Shown: positions 16,413 to 24,546 of the stretch, piece by piece
Position numbering within the stretch: position 1 is the stretch's first letter
Layout of the letters: every line of letters begins with the position of its first letter
Assembly: GCF_035961655.1 (NCBI RefSeq)
Contig: NZ_CP108393.1
Location: 1,922,001-1,986,000 of the forward strand
DNA: 64,000 nucleotides
Direction: 5' to 3'
Source of the DNA: Streptomyces sp. NBC_01317
GTDB taxonomy: Bacteria; Actinomycetota; Actinomycetes; Streptomycetales; Streptomycetaceae
Translations under genes and position numbers: made by a program
Notes under the pieces: generated by a model
What the model saw: the letters and a program-made list of their open reading frames with translations, nothing else
Database searches by the model: none
Told to the model about the DNA's origin: nothing

Positions 16413-17663
16413 CTACACGCGCCGCAGCCCCGTACTCACCGTCACGGCCAGCACCACCAGCAGCCCGGCGAGTGTCATGGTCAGCCCGAACCCGTCCGCG
16501 AACAGGCCGACCAGCATGGGACCGGCGAGGAACCCGCCGTACGTCAGGGTGTTGACCTTCGCCAGCGCGGCGGTCGCGCTGCCGGTCTCGCCGTCGGCGG
16601 CGCCGTGTCCCACCGCGCTGAAGATGATCGGCACGATCACCGACAGCCCCGCGCCGTGCAGCCCGAACCCTGCCACCGCGACCGCGGGCGTGGGGCTGAA
16701 CACCACGACCGTGAGGCCGGCCACCGCGATCGCGCCCCCCCACCGGACCAGGACGGAGGGACCGTATTTCTGGTTCAGCCGGTCCCCGACCAGCCGGCCG
16801 CCGGTCTGGCAGAAGCTGAAGGCGATGTACGCCAGTGACGCCGTGGCCAGGGTCGCGCCGAGTTCGTCGCGCAGGAAGATCCCGCTCCAGTCCCCCACCG
16901 CCGACTCGGACACCAGCACGACGGTCCCGGTGAGCCCGAGCACCACCACACGGGGTGTCCAGCCGTCCCGCCAGCCCACGCGCTCGCGCTTGCCGTCCGC
17001 CTCCTTCTTGCCCTGGTCGGCGGAGCCCGGCAGCATCGACCGGCCAGCCACCGCCCCGATGACCGCCAGCACCACGCTGACCAGCAGGAAGTGCTGGGTG
17101 AAGGAGAGGCCGGTCTTCACGGCGATGCCGCCGAGGACGGCGCCGACCATCGTCCCGATGCTCCAGGCCGCGTGACAGCTGTTCATGATGGGGCGTTCCA
17201 GGGCCCGTTCGACGGCGATGGCGTGGGCGTTCATGGAGACGTCCACCAGGCCGTTGACCGCGCCGAACACCAGCAGGGCCGCACCGAACTGGACCCGGTC
17301 GCCGGCGAGCGCGATCCCGGCCAGGGAGAGGGGCAGCGCGACCATGGTGGTCCGTGCGATCGGGCCGCTGCCGAAGCGCGCGACCAGCGCCCCGGCCGTC
17401 TGGAGCGTGACCAGGCCGGTGACGACCGGCAGGAGGAGGAAGAGGCCGAGCTGGCCGTTGGAGAGCGCGTATTCCGTCTTCAACGACGGCATTCGCAGGT
17501 AGTAGTTGGCGAAGAGCAGCCCGGCGATCAGGAACGGCGCGGGCGCCGCCCAGCGGGCGCGGCTCGGCGGAACCACCCCTCCGCTCGGGGCCGCTTGTTC
17601 CACCCGGTCCGCCTCGCTCACCGAAGTGGCCCGGTCGGGTACCACGTCCTCAGGCACGGTCAT
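16413..17663 (-). CDS. MFS transporter
   Basis: The 416-residue protein has a long soluble N-terminus of about 40 residues followed by 12 hydrophobic segments. Features include FANYYLRMPSLKTEYALSNGQLGLFLLLP in helix 1 to loop 1, and a charged central loop around 205-225 (ADQGKKEADGKRER). Internal repeats typical of the sugar/nucleoside-type MFS branch are seen. It is divergent from the SDR gene at 17791, sharing the TTGCC-rich 127-bp gap. It may be co-transcribed with the NRPS operon downstream, since only 129 bp separate them; one GGCAA half-site lies in that gap at 16387. Likely an exporter or self-resistance pump. Confidence 0.84.
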   Translation of the reverse strand: MTVPEDVVPDRATSVSEADRVEQAAPSGGVVPPSRARWAAPAPFLIAGLLFANYYLRMPSLKTEYALSNGQLGLFLLLPVVTGLVTLQTAGALVARFGSGPIARTTMVALPLSLAGIALAGDRVQFGAALLVFGAVNGLVDVSMNAHAIAVERALERPIMNSCHAAWSIGTMVGAVLGGIAVKTGLSFTQHFLLVSVVLAVIGAVAGRSMLPGSADQGKKEADGKRERVGWRDGWTPRVVVLGLTGTVVLVSESAVGDWSGIFLRDELGATLATASLAYIAFSFCQTGGRLVGDRLNQKYGPSVLVRWGGAIAVAGLTVVVFSPTPAVAVAGFGLHGAGLSVIVPIIFSAVGHGAADGETGSATAALAKVNTLTYGGFLAGPMLVGLFADGFGLTMTLAGLLVVLAVTVSTGLRRV

Positions 17664-17737
17664 CGCGGGCCCACCTCACTGTCAGCCGAAGCACGGGCGG
17701 CTTACGGCACTTGAAAGCCTGTCAGGATGACAACACC

Positions 17738-17764
17738 TTGCCCTATAGTTGCCATCTCTGGCAA
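17738..17764. promoter_or_regulatory. Three phased TTGCC half-sites in a divergent promoter
   Basis: TTGCC at 17738 and 17749 and GGCAA at 17760 are spaced exactly 11 bp, one helical turn. The last two form the inverted pair TTGCCA-TCTC-TGGCAA. They lie between the divergent MFS (start 17663) and SDR (start 17791) genes and use the same half-site as the 14-bp palindromes elsewhere in the cluster. Confidence 0.5.
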
Positions 17765-17790
17765 TGTCGTCTCGCGAAAGGACCTCACCG

Positions 17791-18531
17791 ATGAGGAGTC
17801 CCGGTCGTGTGGCCCTGGTGACGGGGGCGAACAAGGGGATCGGCAAGGCGACGGCGCGTGCGCTGGCGCGGCGGGGCGTGACGGTCCTGCTCGGCAGCCG
17901 CAGTCTCGGCCGGGGCGAGGAGGCCGCACGCGAACTGGCCTGGGAGGGATTGCCAGTGACGGCTCTTCAGCTCGACGTCACCGATCCCGCCGGGGTGGAG
18001 GCGGCGGCGGAGCGCGTACGGAACGAACACGGACGGCTCGACGTCCTGGTCAACAACGCGGGTCTGTTCGTCGGTTCGGCGGCGGTGGAGACGACCCCCG
18101 ACCGGATGCGCGACATGTTCGACGTGAACGTCTTCGGCGTCGTGACCGTCACCCACGCCTCGCTGCCTCTGTTACGCCGCTCCCCCGCGCCCCGGATCGT
18201 CAACGTCTCCAGCACCACGGCCTCGCTGACCCTGACGGGCGACGGGGCCGAGCTGCCCGGCAACGCGGACCGGCGCTTCGCCTACACCAGCTCCAAGGCC
18301 GCGCTCAACATGCTGACCCTCCAGTACGCGAGGGCCTTCGCCCACGATCCCGGCCTCGCCCACCTCAAGATCAACTCGGCGTCGCCCGGCTACACCGCGA
18401 CGGGCATGAACGACTTCCAGGCGCCACGCTCCGCCGAAGAGGGCGCGCGCGTCATCGTGGACCTGGCCACCCTGCCCGACGACGGACCGACGGGCGGATT
18501 CTTCGACGACCAGGGCCCCGTGGCCTGGTAG
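17791..18531 (+). CDS. Short-chain dehydrogenase/reductase with a TTA codon
   Basis: ATG 17791 is chosen because GAAAGGA lies nine bases upstream; the in-frame extension to 17749 would run through the operator. The 246 residues include VALVTGANKGIGKATARAL, GSRSLGR (Arg suggests NADPH), VNNAG, and catalytic Ser (NVSSTTA), Tyr and Lys (YTSSK). SASPGYTATGMND resembles plant-type carbonyl reductase-like SDRs. Codon 128 (18172-18174) is TTA, the rare leucine codon read by the bldA tRNA. This would make the step depend on developmental stage. It heads a two-gene unit with a class III aminotransferase. Reduction of a beta-keto polyketide intermediate or of an aldehyde is plausible. Confidence 0.88.
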   Translation: MRSPGRVALVTGANKGIGKATARALARRGVTVLLGSRSLGRGEEAARELAWEGLPVTALQLDVTDPAGVEAAAERVRNEHGRLDVLVNNAGLFVGSAAVETTPDRMRDMFDVNVFGVVTVTHASLPLLRRSPAPRIVNVSSTTASLTLTGDGAELPGNADRRFAYTSSKAALNMLTLQYARAFAHDPGLAHLKINSASPGYTATGMNDFQAPRSAEEGARVIVDLATLPDDGPTGGFFDDQGPVAW

Positions 18532-18626
18532 CCCCCCTCCGATCCGCTCCTCCGACCGCATCCCGGACCCCGGCCCCAGAAGGAACTCCCCCACACGCCC
18601 CCACATCCCTTGGAGTCAGCAACGCC

Positions 18627-19961
18627 ATGGACGCAACCCGGACCACCCCCGCACCCCGTCCGCACCTCACCGCCGAATCCCGGCTCGAACAGGCCCGGGC
18701 GCGGGACCGGCGGCACGTGTGGCACACCTGGTCGCCCCTGGCGGCCGACCGTACGGCGCTGATGATCTCGCACGGCGCCGGCCACCGCGTGTGGGACGTC
18801 GACGGGAAGGAGTACCTCGACGCCGCGTCCCTCAACTCCACCTGTGGGTACGCGCATCCCGAGGTGATCAGGGCCATCGGAGAACAGGCCGCCCGGTTGC
18901 ACCACTTCGACCTCTCGCTCGCCAGCCAGGAGCCGGCGGGACTGCTCGCCGAACGCCTCGCCTCCTACCTGCCCCCGGAGTTGCCGAAGACCCTGTTCGT
19001 CAACAGCGGCTCCGAGGGCTTCGAGGCGGCCCTCATGATCGCCTCCGCCTACTGGTCCCACCTCGGCCGCCCCCGATCGAGGGTCGTGGGGTTCGCGCGC
19101 GGCTACCAGGGCTCCACCCTGCTCACGCGCAGCATGTCGACCCTGCCGCGCAGCCGCCACCTCCTCCGGTCGCCCGTGGACGCCACCCTGGTCGAACTGC
19201 CCTTGCCGCCGAAGGAGTTGCGTCGCCCGGAGTCCGCGCCGCTGCTGCTCGCCGCCTTCGAGCGGGCCCTGTACGAGAACCCGGAGGACCCGCCCGCCGC
19301 CGTGGTGGTCGAGCCGTTCCTGAACGTCGGCGGCGCCATCGTCCTGCCGCCCGGCTTCCTGCGGGGCCTGCACGAACTGTGCGACGCCACCGGCACGTTG
19401 CTGATCGTGGACGAGGTGTTCACGGCGTACGGCCGCTCCGGGCGGATGTTCGCCTCGCTGCGCGAGGACGTCGCGCCGGACATCCTCGTGTCGAGCAAGG
19501 GCCTGAGCGGCGGGTACGTACCGATCGCGGCGGTCAACGTCCAGCAGCGCATCCATGACACGTTCGGCCAGGACCCGGTCATCGGCGGCCTGCGCTACGG
19601 CCACACCACCTCCGGGCACTCGGTGGCCTGCGCGGCCGCCCTCGCCACACTGGACGTGGTGGAGAAGGGCGGTCTGGTCGAGCGGGCCGAGCACCTCGGG
19701 GGTGTCATGCTCGACCGGCTGGCCCCGCTGGCCGGCCACGAGCAGGTGGTCGACGTCCGGGGGCTCGGGCTCATCCTCGTCGTGGAGACCTCGTCGGCGG
19801 AGACCGCCGCGAGCGTGGTGGTCCGGGCCAGGGAACAGGGGCTGCTGCTGCGGCAGGCGGGCCCGTCCGTCATGGCCGTACCCCCGCTGGTGATCGACGA
19901 CGAGGGCGCCCGCGCGGTGGTCGACGGCCTCGCGGGCGCGCTGGCGGACACGGTCGCGTAG
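18627..19961 (+). CDS. Class III PLP-dependent aminotransferase
   Basis: ATG 18627 follows TTGGAG. The 444-residue protein has DGKEYLDAASLNSTCGYAHP, VNSGSEGFEAALMIA for PLP phosphate binding, IVDEVFTAYGRSG with the ring-N Asp, and SSKGLSGGY with the catalytic Lys (about 291). RYGHTTSGHSVACAAALA closes the site. It belongs to the omega-aminotransferase branch and is clearly different from the enzyme at 9650. It is paired with the SDR just upstream. The two together could convert a thioester-derived aldehyde or ketone to an amine. A strong hairpin follows the gene. Confidence 0.88.
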   Translation: MDATRTTPAPRPHLTAESRLEQARARDRRHVWHTWSPLAADRTALMISHGAGHRVWDVDGKEYLDAASLNSTCGYAHPEVIRAIGEQAARLHHFDLSLASQEPAGLLAERLASYLPPELPKTLFVNSGSEGFEAALMIASAYWSHLGRPRSRVVGFARGYQGSTLLTRSMSTLPRSRHLLRSPVDATLVELPLPPKELRRPESAPLLLAAFERALYENPEDPPAAVVVEPFLNVGGAIVLPPGFLRGLHELCDATGTLLIVDEVFTAYGRSGRMFASLREDVAPDILVSSKGLSGGYVPIAAVNVQQRIHDTFGQDPVIGGLRYGHTTSGHSVACAAALATLDVVEKGGLVERAEHLGGVMLDRLAPLAGHEQVVDVRGLGLILVVETSSAETAASVVVRAREQGLLLRQAGPSVMAVPPLVIDDEGARAVVDGLAGALADTVA

Positions 19962-19987
19962 CCGGCTGTACGGAAGGGGTGTACGGA

Positions 19988-20019
19988 GGCCCCTGGGCGG
20001 CGGGTGCCGCACAGGGGCC
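19988..20019. terminator. Bidirectional hairpin terminator
   Basis: GGCCCCTG (19988-19995) pairs with CAGGGGCC (20012-20019), and inside it GCGGC pairs with GCCGC across a four-base loop. It lies between the convergent aminotransferase and small secreted-protein genes, as expected of a Streptomyces terminator without a U-tract. Confidence 0.7.
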
Positions 20020-20049
20020 GACGCGCATGTTTCCTCAGGTCAGCGGCTG

Positions 20050-20523
20050 TCAGATGCCCTGGGACGCCATCTCGATCGCGGACCGGTAGTTCGCCGCCCC
20101 GGTGACCACACACGCCCGGTACGTGCGGTTGTCCCGCACCGCCAGGAAGTAGTCCTTGACCTGCTTCCAGTACTGCCGCAGGTAGCTCGGACCGGGGAAG
20201 AACGCGGGAGGCCTCGGCACCAGCGCGAACGCGCGGGAGCATTCGAGGATCTCGTTGGTCACGGTCGAGAGCACGGCCTCGACCTCACTGTTCATGTTCC
20301 ACCCGGCGGCCAGCTCGGGCGTCCAGATCGTCCCGGCCACCTCCCGCAGGTGCGCCTGCTCCTCGGGCGTCGGCTCGCTCTCGGCCCCGAAGGCGACGGC
20401 CGACACGGCGGCCCCGGACGCCGACGGGTGTGCCTGCGCCGTGACCGCCGTACCGACGGACAGCGTCGCCAGGACGGCGACCAGTGTGACAGCGGACACA
20501 GAACGGGATCTCTCCGCCTTCAT
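20050..20523 (-). CDS. Small secreted protein of unknown function
   Basis: ATG 20523 follows GAGGGAGAACG. Residues 1-30 form a Sec signal peptide ending A-Q-A before HPS. The mature part of about 127 residues has two Cys (in LECSRAF and YRACVVTG), which could form a disulphide. It is rich in aromatic residues near GPSYLRQYWKQVKDYF. I do not recognise a domain. It is the distal gene of the TauD-GalU unit (146 bp after galU) and may be under the cluster operator at 22.6 kb. It and the IDWP peptide are the two secreted proteins of the cluster; a partner or immunity role is only speculation. Confidence 0.7.
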   Translation of the reverse strand: MKAERSRSVSAVTLVAVLATLSVGTAVTAQAHPSASGAAVSAVAFGAESEPTPEEQAHLREVAGTIWTPELAAGWNMNSEVEAVLSTVTNEILECSRAFALVPRPPAFFPGPSYLRQYWKQVKDYFLAVRDNRTYRACVVTGAANYRSAIEMASQGI

Positions 20524-20669
20524 CGTTCTCCCTCGACACGTCGTGCCCGGGGTGCGTCCCCGGGCGGCACCCAAGCTGACATGTGCCGATTCGGACGGTC
20601 AACGGGGCCGAACGCGCCGGGCCGGAACCGGCCAATCCCGGTGCGCCGCCGCCCGGAACGCACAGGCGC

Positions 20670-21578
20670 CTAGACTGCGCCCTCGGGCTCGCCCAGGTCC
20701 CGCGCGAGCCGGCGCAGGTGCGGGCCGTACTCGGGGTCGGCGAGCGCCACCGCGAACTGCGCGGTGAGGTACGCGAGCGGGTTGCCGGTGTCGTACCACG
20801 TCCCGCGCATCACCTGCCCGTACGCCGCGTGACGCCGCGCGTACGCGTTGATGGCGTCGGTCAAGTAGATCTCGCCGGTGCGGTGTTCGTGCCAGCACCG
20901 CGTCTGTTCGCGCAGTTCGTCGATGATGGCGGGGGTGATGACGTACCCGCCGATGGCGGCGTACGCGGAGGGCGCGTCCTCGGGCTTGGGCTTCTCGACC
21001 AGGCCCGTGATGCGCAGCAGCCCGTCGTCCAGGTCCTCCGCGACCACCGGGACGCCGTAGCGGCGGGAGTCGGCGGGGTCCATCGGGATGAGGGCCAGGA
21101 CGGGGCTGTTGGTCATCTCGTAGGCCCTGATGAGCTGTTGGGCGCGTGGGACCTCCGCCACGAACACGTCGTCGGGCCACAGGACGAGCATCGGCTCGTC
21201 GTCGAAGTTGCGGGCCGCGTTCAGGACGGGGGTGCCGTTGCCGTACGGGCCGTGCTGGTCGAGGTACGTGATGTGCCCGAGCCGGGACAGCTCGGCGACG
21301 TCCTCCACCGCGTCCGCGTAGGCCGACTTGCCGTCGATACGCAGCTGTTCGGCCAGGGCGGGGTTGGGCCGGAAGTGCTCCTGGATCATCCCCTTGCCCC
21401 CGGAGACCACGATGGTGATGTCCGTGATGCCGGACGACACCAACTCTCTGACGGTGTGTTCGATGACGGGCTTGTCACCGATCGGCAGCATCTCCTTCGG
21501 TGTCGACTTCGTCAGCGGCAGCAGGCGCGAGCCCAGGCCGGCGGCGGGAATGACAGCCCTGCGGATCGTCGTGGTCAT
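20670..21578 (-). CDS. galU: UTP-glucose-1-phosphate uridylyltransferase
   Basis: The 302-residue protein has the nucleotidyltransferase signature IPAAGLGSRLLPLTKSTPKEMLPIGDKP at residues 8-36, IVVSGGKGMIQEHF, and LWPDDVF for metal and UDP-sugar binding. It also has LVEKPKPEDAPS and GTWYDTGNPLAYL at the C-terminus. This is a full-length GalU, which makes UDP-glucose from glucose-1-phosphate and UTP. Streptomyces also carry a housekeeping copy elsewhere, so this one probably supplies NDP-sugar for the four glycosyltransferases of the cluster. It lies 29 bp behind the TauD gene in the same unit. Confidence 0.93.
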   Translation of the reverse strand: MTTTIRRAVIPAAGLGSRLLPLTKSTPKEMLPIGDKPVIEHTVRELVSSGITDITIVVSGGKGMIQEHFRPNPALAEQLRIDGKSAYADAVEDVAELSRLGHITYLDQHGPYGNGTPVLNAARNFDDEPMLVLWPDDVFVAEVPRAQQLIRAYEMTNSPVLALIPMDPADSRRYGVPVVAEDLDDGLLRITGLVEKPKPEDAPSAYAAIGGYVITPAIIDELREQTRCWHEHRTGEIYLTDAINAYARRHAAYGQVMRGTWYDTGNPLAYLTAQFAVALADPEYGPHLRRLARDLGEPEGAV

Positions 21579-21607
21579 GGGACCCTCTCGGTTCGACGGG
21601 CGGAGGC

Positions 21608-22504
21608 TCAGGCGACACCGGCGCTGTACGTGGAGGCGTCCCCGCTCACGGTCACGCTCGGGCGGCCGTCGATCCCGACCGGGACGGAGCCGACGACCGT
21701 GCAGCGCTCGGCGCGGCGGGCCTCGGTGCCGTAGTCGTGGATCGCGTAGTGCTGGGTCGCGCGGTTGTCCCAGATGGCCAGGTCGCCGACGCGCCAGGTC
21801 CACCGGACGGTGTGCTCGGGCCGGACCACGTACTCCTGGAGGATCCGCATCAGGTCGCGGGAGGCCTGCGGGCCGAAGCCCACCGCGCGGCGCGCGAAGC
21901 CCCCGAGGAGCAGCGACCGTTCGCCGGTCTCCGGGTGCACGTGAACGGCGGGGTGCTCGGTCTCGTACAGCGTGGAGATGTACTCCGCGCGGGCCGCGAC
22001 CGTCTCGTCGGTGTAGTCGGAGTCGTTGCTGTGCACGATCCGCAGGCGGTCGGCCAGCGCGCGGAGGGGCTCGGGCAGGCTCTCGTACGCGGCGACGGTG
22101 TTCGCCCACATCGTGTCACCGCCCACCGGCGGGATGACCTTGTTGTGGAGGAAGGCCAGGGCAGGCGGCCGTTCGACGAAGGTGAGGTCGGTGTGCCAGT
22201 GGTTGGCCCGGGTGCCCGCGCGGGAGTCGATCTCCCGTACGGCGGGGCGGTCCTTGGGGGCACTGTAGACGGGGTGGCCCAGCGTCAGGTCGCCGAACCG
22301 GCGGGCGAACGCCGCCTGGCTGTCGTAGTCGAGCCGCTGGCCGCGGAGGAACACCACCTTGTGGGCGAGGAGGGCGCGGCGCACCTGCGCGGCTGTCTCG
22401 TCCGCGAGCGGTCCTGCCGCGTCCACACCGGTGAGTTCGGCGCCGATACCACCGGCCAGGGGGACGATCCCCACGTCGGTCAAGGGCAGTTGGGTCATGG
22501 TCAC
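21608..22504 (-). CDS. TauD/TfdA-family Fe(II)/2-oxoglutarate dioxygenase
   Basis: The start at GTG 22504 is preferred because AAAGG lies eight bases upstream; ATG 22498 is two codons inside. The 298-residue protein has the TauD fold. It has GAELTGVD near the N-terminus, KVVFLRGQ, the H-x-D pair in NHWHTDLTF (about 109-117), and the distal His in ATQHYAIHDYG followed by the 2-oxoglutarate Arg in the RRAERC region. In natural-product clusters these enzymes hydroxylate, desaturate or epimerise amino acids, peptides or sugars. It is divergent from the GT8 gene, with operator half-sites between. Confidence 0.92.
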   Translation of the reverse strand: MTMTQLPLTDVGIVPLAGGIGAELTGVDAAGPLADETAAQVRRALLAHKVVFLRGQRLDYDSQAAFARRFGDLTLGHPVYSAPKDRPAVREIDSRAGTRANHWHTDLTFVERPPALAFLHNKVIPPVGGDTMWANTVAAYESLPEPLRALADRLRIVHSNDSDYTDETVAARAEYISTLYETEHPAVHVHPETGERSLLLGGFARRAVGFGPQASRDLMRILQEYVVRPEHTVRWTWRVGDLAIWDNRATQHYAIHDYGTEARRAERCTVVGSVPVGIDGRPSVTVSGDASTYSAGVA

Positions 22505-22555
22505 GGTGCACGCCTTTCTGAACGGGTTTCGGGAAGGGCGGGCGGGGTGCCCGAC

Positions 22556-22643
22556 GGCAAGTTTGCCAGCCATTGCCTAACGTGGCAACGGTATCGAGCC
22601 GCTGAAGTGATCCCATTGTGCCAAGTTGAGGCAGAATATTGCC
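22556..22643. promoter_or_regulatory. Operator region in the TauD/GT8 divergent promoter
   Basis: Elements seen are GGCAA-GT-TTGCC (22556-22567), TTGCC-N6-GGCAA (22573-22588) and GGCAG-AATA-TTGCC (22630-22643). The last matches the 14-bp palindrome with one mismatch. The region is AT-richer than its surroundings and lies between divergent starts at 22504 and 22704. Confidence 0.55.
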
Positions 22644-22703
22644 AGCACATGACGCGGCTCGTAGAGTGGCGATCACGAACCCCCGAGAAGCCGAGGAGCG
22701 GTC

Positions 22704-23543
22704 ATGGGACAGCAGGATCTCCACGTGGTGTTCGCGGTGGACCAGAACTACGTCGACGCGGCCGCCGTGGTGGCCCACTCGATCGGGGCCGGACTGCGCG
22801 ACACGAGCAGCCGCCCCGCCTTCCACGTCATCGACTCGGGACTCGGGGCCGACGGCCGGCGGTTCCTCGCCGACGCCCTGGGCCGGGTGGGGGACGTGGA
22901 CCTCTACACCGTCCCCGACCGCCTGGAGATGGCCACCCCGCGCAAACACTGGACGGCCGCCACCCTGCACCGGCTGCACATCGGTGACGTCGTGCCCCGG
23001 GACATCGGCCGGGTCATCTACCTCGACGTCGACACCCTGGTCCTGGACGACCTGACGGAGCTTTACCGGTACGACCTGGCGGGCAACACCATCGGCGCCG
23101 TGATCAACGAGGTGGCACCGGCCCGGGTGCTGACCCTGGGCGACCGGGCGAGCCTGAGCCAGACCGGCGCCAAGCCGCCCGGCTACTTCAACGCGGGAGT
23201 GCTGCTGATCGACATGGACCGGTGGCGGGCCGAGAACACCACGGAACGGTCCCTGGACATCTACCGGACGTACGGGAAGGACATCCCGACGCTCGACCAG
23301 GACATCCTCAACTACCTTTACGCGGAACGCTGGACACCCGTGCCCGACAAGTGGAACAAGCTCATCGAGCACCCGGTCCACGGGCGTTTCGGCAGCGGCC
23401 GTCTCGACTACCTGACGCGCCGTGAGGGGATCATCCACTTCATCGGCGGTGACAAGCCGTGGGGTGACGTGTTCCCCGACAACGCGCTGCGCCGGCTGTA
23501 CGAGGAGTACTCCTCCGTGCTCGCCCTGACCGGTTCCTCGTGA
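22704..23543 (+). CDS. Family 8 glycosyltransferase
   Basis: ATG 22704 is preceded by AGGAG. The 279-residue protein is a retaining GT-A enzyme of family 8. It has VVFAVDQNYVDAAAVVAHSI at the start, the DxD motif in VIYLDVDTLVLDDL (about 110-123), GYFNAGVLLIDMDRWR, LDQDILNYL, and the C-terminal IIHFIGGDKPW that binds the donor diphosphate. Family 8 includes galactosyl- and glucosyltransferases of bacterial glycans and glycogenin-type enzymes. UDP-glucose or UDP-galactose is the likely donor, fitting the galU gene across the promoter. It overlaps the next gene by four bases (GTGA). Confidence 0.92.
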   Translation: MGQQDLHVVFAVDQNYVDAAAVVAHSIGAGLRDTSSRPAFHVIDSGLGADGRRFLADALGRVGDVDLYTVPDRLEMATPRKHWTAATLHRLHIGDVVPRDIGRVIYLDVDTLVLDDLTELYRYDLAGNTIGAVINEVAPARVLTLGDRASLSQTGAKPPGYFNAGVLLIDMDRWRAENTTERSLDIYRTYGKDIPTLDQDILNYLYAERWTPVPDKWNKLIEHPVHGRFGSGRLDYLTRREGIIHFIGGDKPWGDVFPDNALRRLYEEYSSVLALTGSS

Positions 23544-24427
23544 CCGTCCGCCTGGTGTCCGTCGTCGGCGGGGACACCTCCCTCCTGCCCCACATGCTGG
23601 CCCACTACGAAGGGCTCGGCATCGAGGCGTTCCATGTGATCCGCCATGTGGAGAGCAGGGCGGACCCCACCCTCCCGTCGTCCGTCGACGTCGCCCGGAG
23701 CGCGGGACACGACTTCACCCGGATCAGCGTCGGGCCGTGGCACGAACATCTCAACCCGCGGCTGATCCGCGAGACGATGGCCGAACACCCCGACGACTGG
23801 TGGGTGGTGGCCGACCTGGACGAGTTCCAGGTCTACCCGGACTCCCTGAAGGAGACGGTCGCCCACTGCGAGCGGCACGGATTCGACTACGTGGAAGGGG
23901 CGTTCCTCGACCGGGTGGCCGCCGACGGCTCCTTCCCCGACCCCGAACCGTTCGGCTCGGCGCCGCTGTGGCGGCAGTACCCGCTCGCCGGGCTGGTGAC
24001 CCTGCGGCTCATGGGCGCGCGGCCGACGAAGGTGCCGCTGGCCCGTGGCCGGGTGGAGCTGGGGTACGGGCAGCACAACAGCTGGACCGGCCGGGGCGCC
24101 CCGGCAGCGAGTGTGTACGCGCAGGTGCACCACTTCAAGTGGACCGCCTCGGCGCGCGAGCGGCTGGCCAAGCGGGTCGCCGCGTACTCCTCCGGGGAGT
24201 GGCACATCAACAACGCGAAGATCATCGATGAGTCGCGGGCGTTCCTGGACCATGTGGCGGCCAACAACGGCCGTCTGGTGGTGGACGATCCCCGACTGGG
24301 CCTCCAGCGCTGCGCGTTGGCCTACGGGGACTACGCCGGCTGGGCGGACCTGGCCGCGACGCTGAGCCGGCAGTACGTGGAATTCGACGCGGCCCGGGCG
24401 GCGACGGGCCGCCGGGAGGCGGGCTGA
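23540..24427 (+). CDS. GT92/GT2_4-like glycosyltransferase
   Basis: GTG 23540 overlaps the GT8 stop. The 295-residue protein has no strong classical GT2 start. It does have MLAHYEGLGIEAFHVIRHVES and WVVADLDEFQVYP with a D-x-DEF motif (about 94-97). This is the pattern of the Glyco_tranf_2_4/GT92-type family, in which a DLDEF motif binds the metal and UDP. The motif set continues with HHFKW near residue 197 and a Lys/Arg region. These enzymes act on cell-surface or small-molecule glycans; donor unknown. Its coupling to the GT8 gene suggests that two sugars are added in sequence. A long hairpin terminator follows. Confidence 0.78.
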   Translation: MTVRLVSVVGGDTSLLPHMLAHYEGLGIEAFHVIRHVESRADPTLPSSVDVARSAGHDFTRISVGPWHEHLNPRLIRETMAEHPDDWWVVADLDEFQVYPDSLKETVAHCERHGFDYVEGAFLDRVAADGSFPDPEPFGSAPLWRQYPLAGLVTLRLMGARPTKVPLARGRVELGYGQHNSWTGRGAPAASVYAQVHHFKWTASARERLAKRVAAYSSGEWHINNAKIIDESRAFLDHVAANNGRLVVDDPRLGLQRCALAYGDYAGWADLAATLSRQYVEFDAARAATGRREAG

Positions 24428-24455
24428 CCCGGAGGCCCTCCGCCGCAACGCACCG

Positions 24456-24506
24456 CCCCGGGCGGTGCGCCTCCGTACGGAATACGGACCGGCGCACCGC
24501 CCGGGG
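24456..24506. terminator. Long bidirectional terminator hairpin
   Basis: A perfect 16-bp stem (24456-24471 with 24491-24506) is extended by TCCGTA/TACGGA (24472-24477 and 24483-24488) with a 2-base bulge, around a five-base loop. It lies between the convergent GT92-like and ATP-grasp genes. Confidence 0.85.
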
Positions 24507-24546
24507 CGTTCGCGCACACGGCGGTTGAGGCAGGGTCCCGCCGGTC

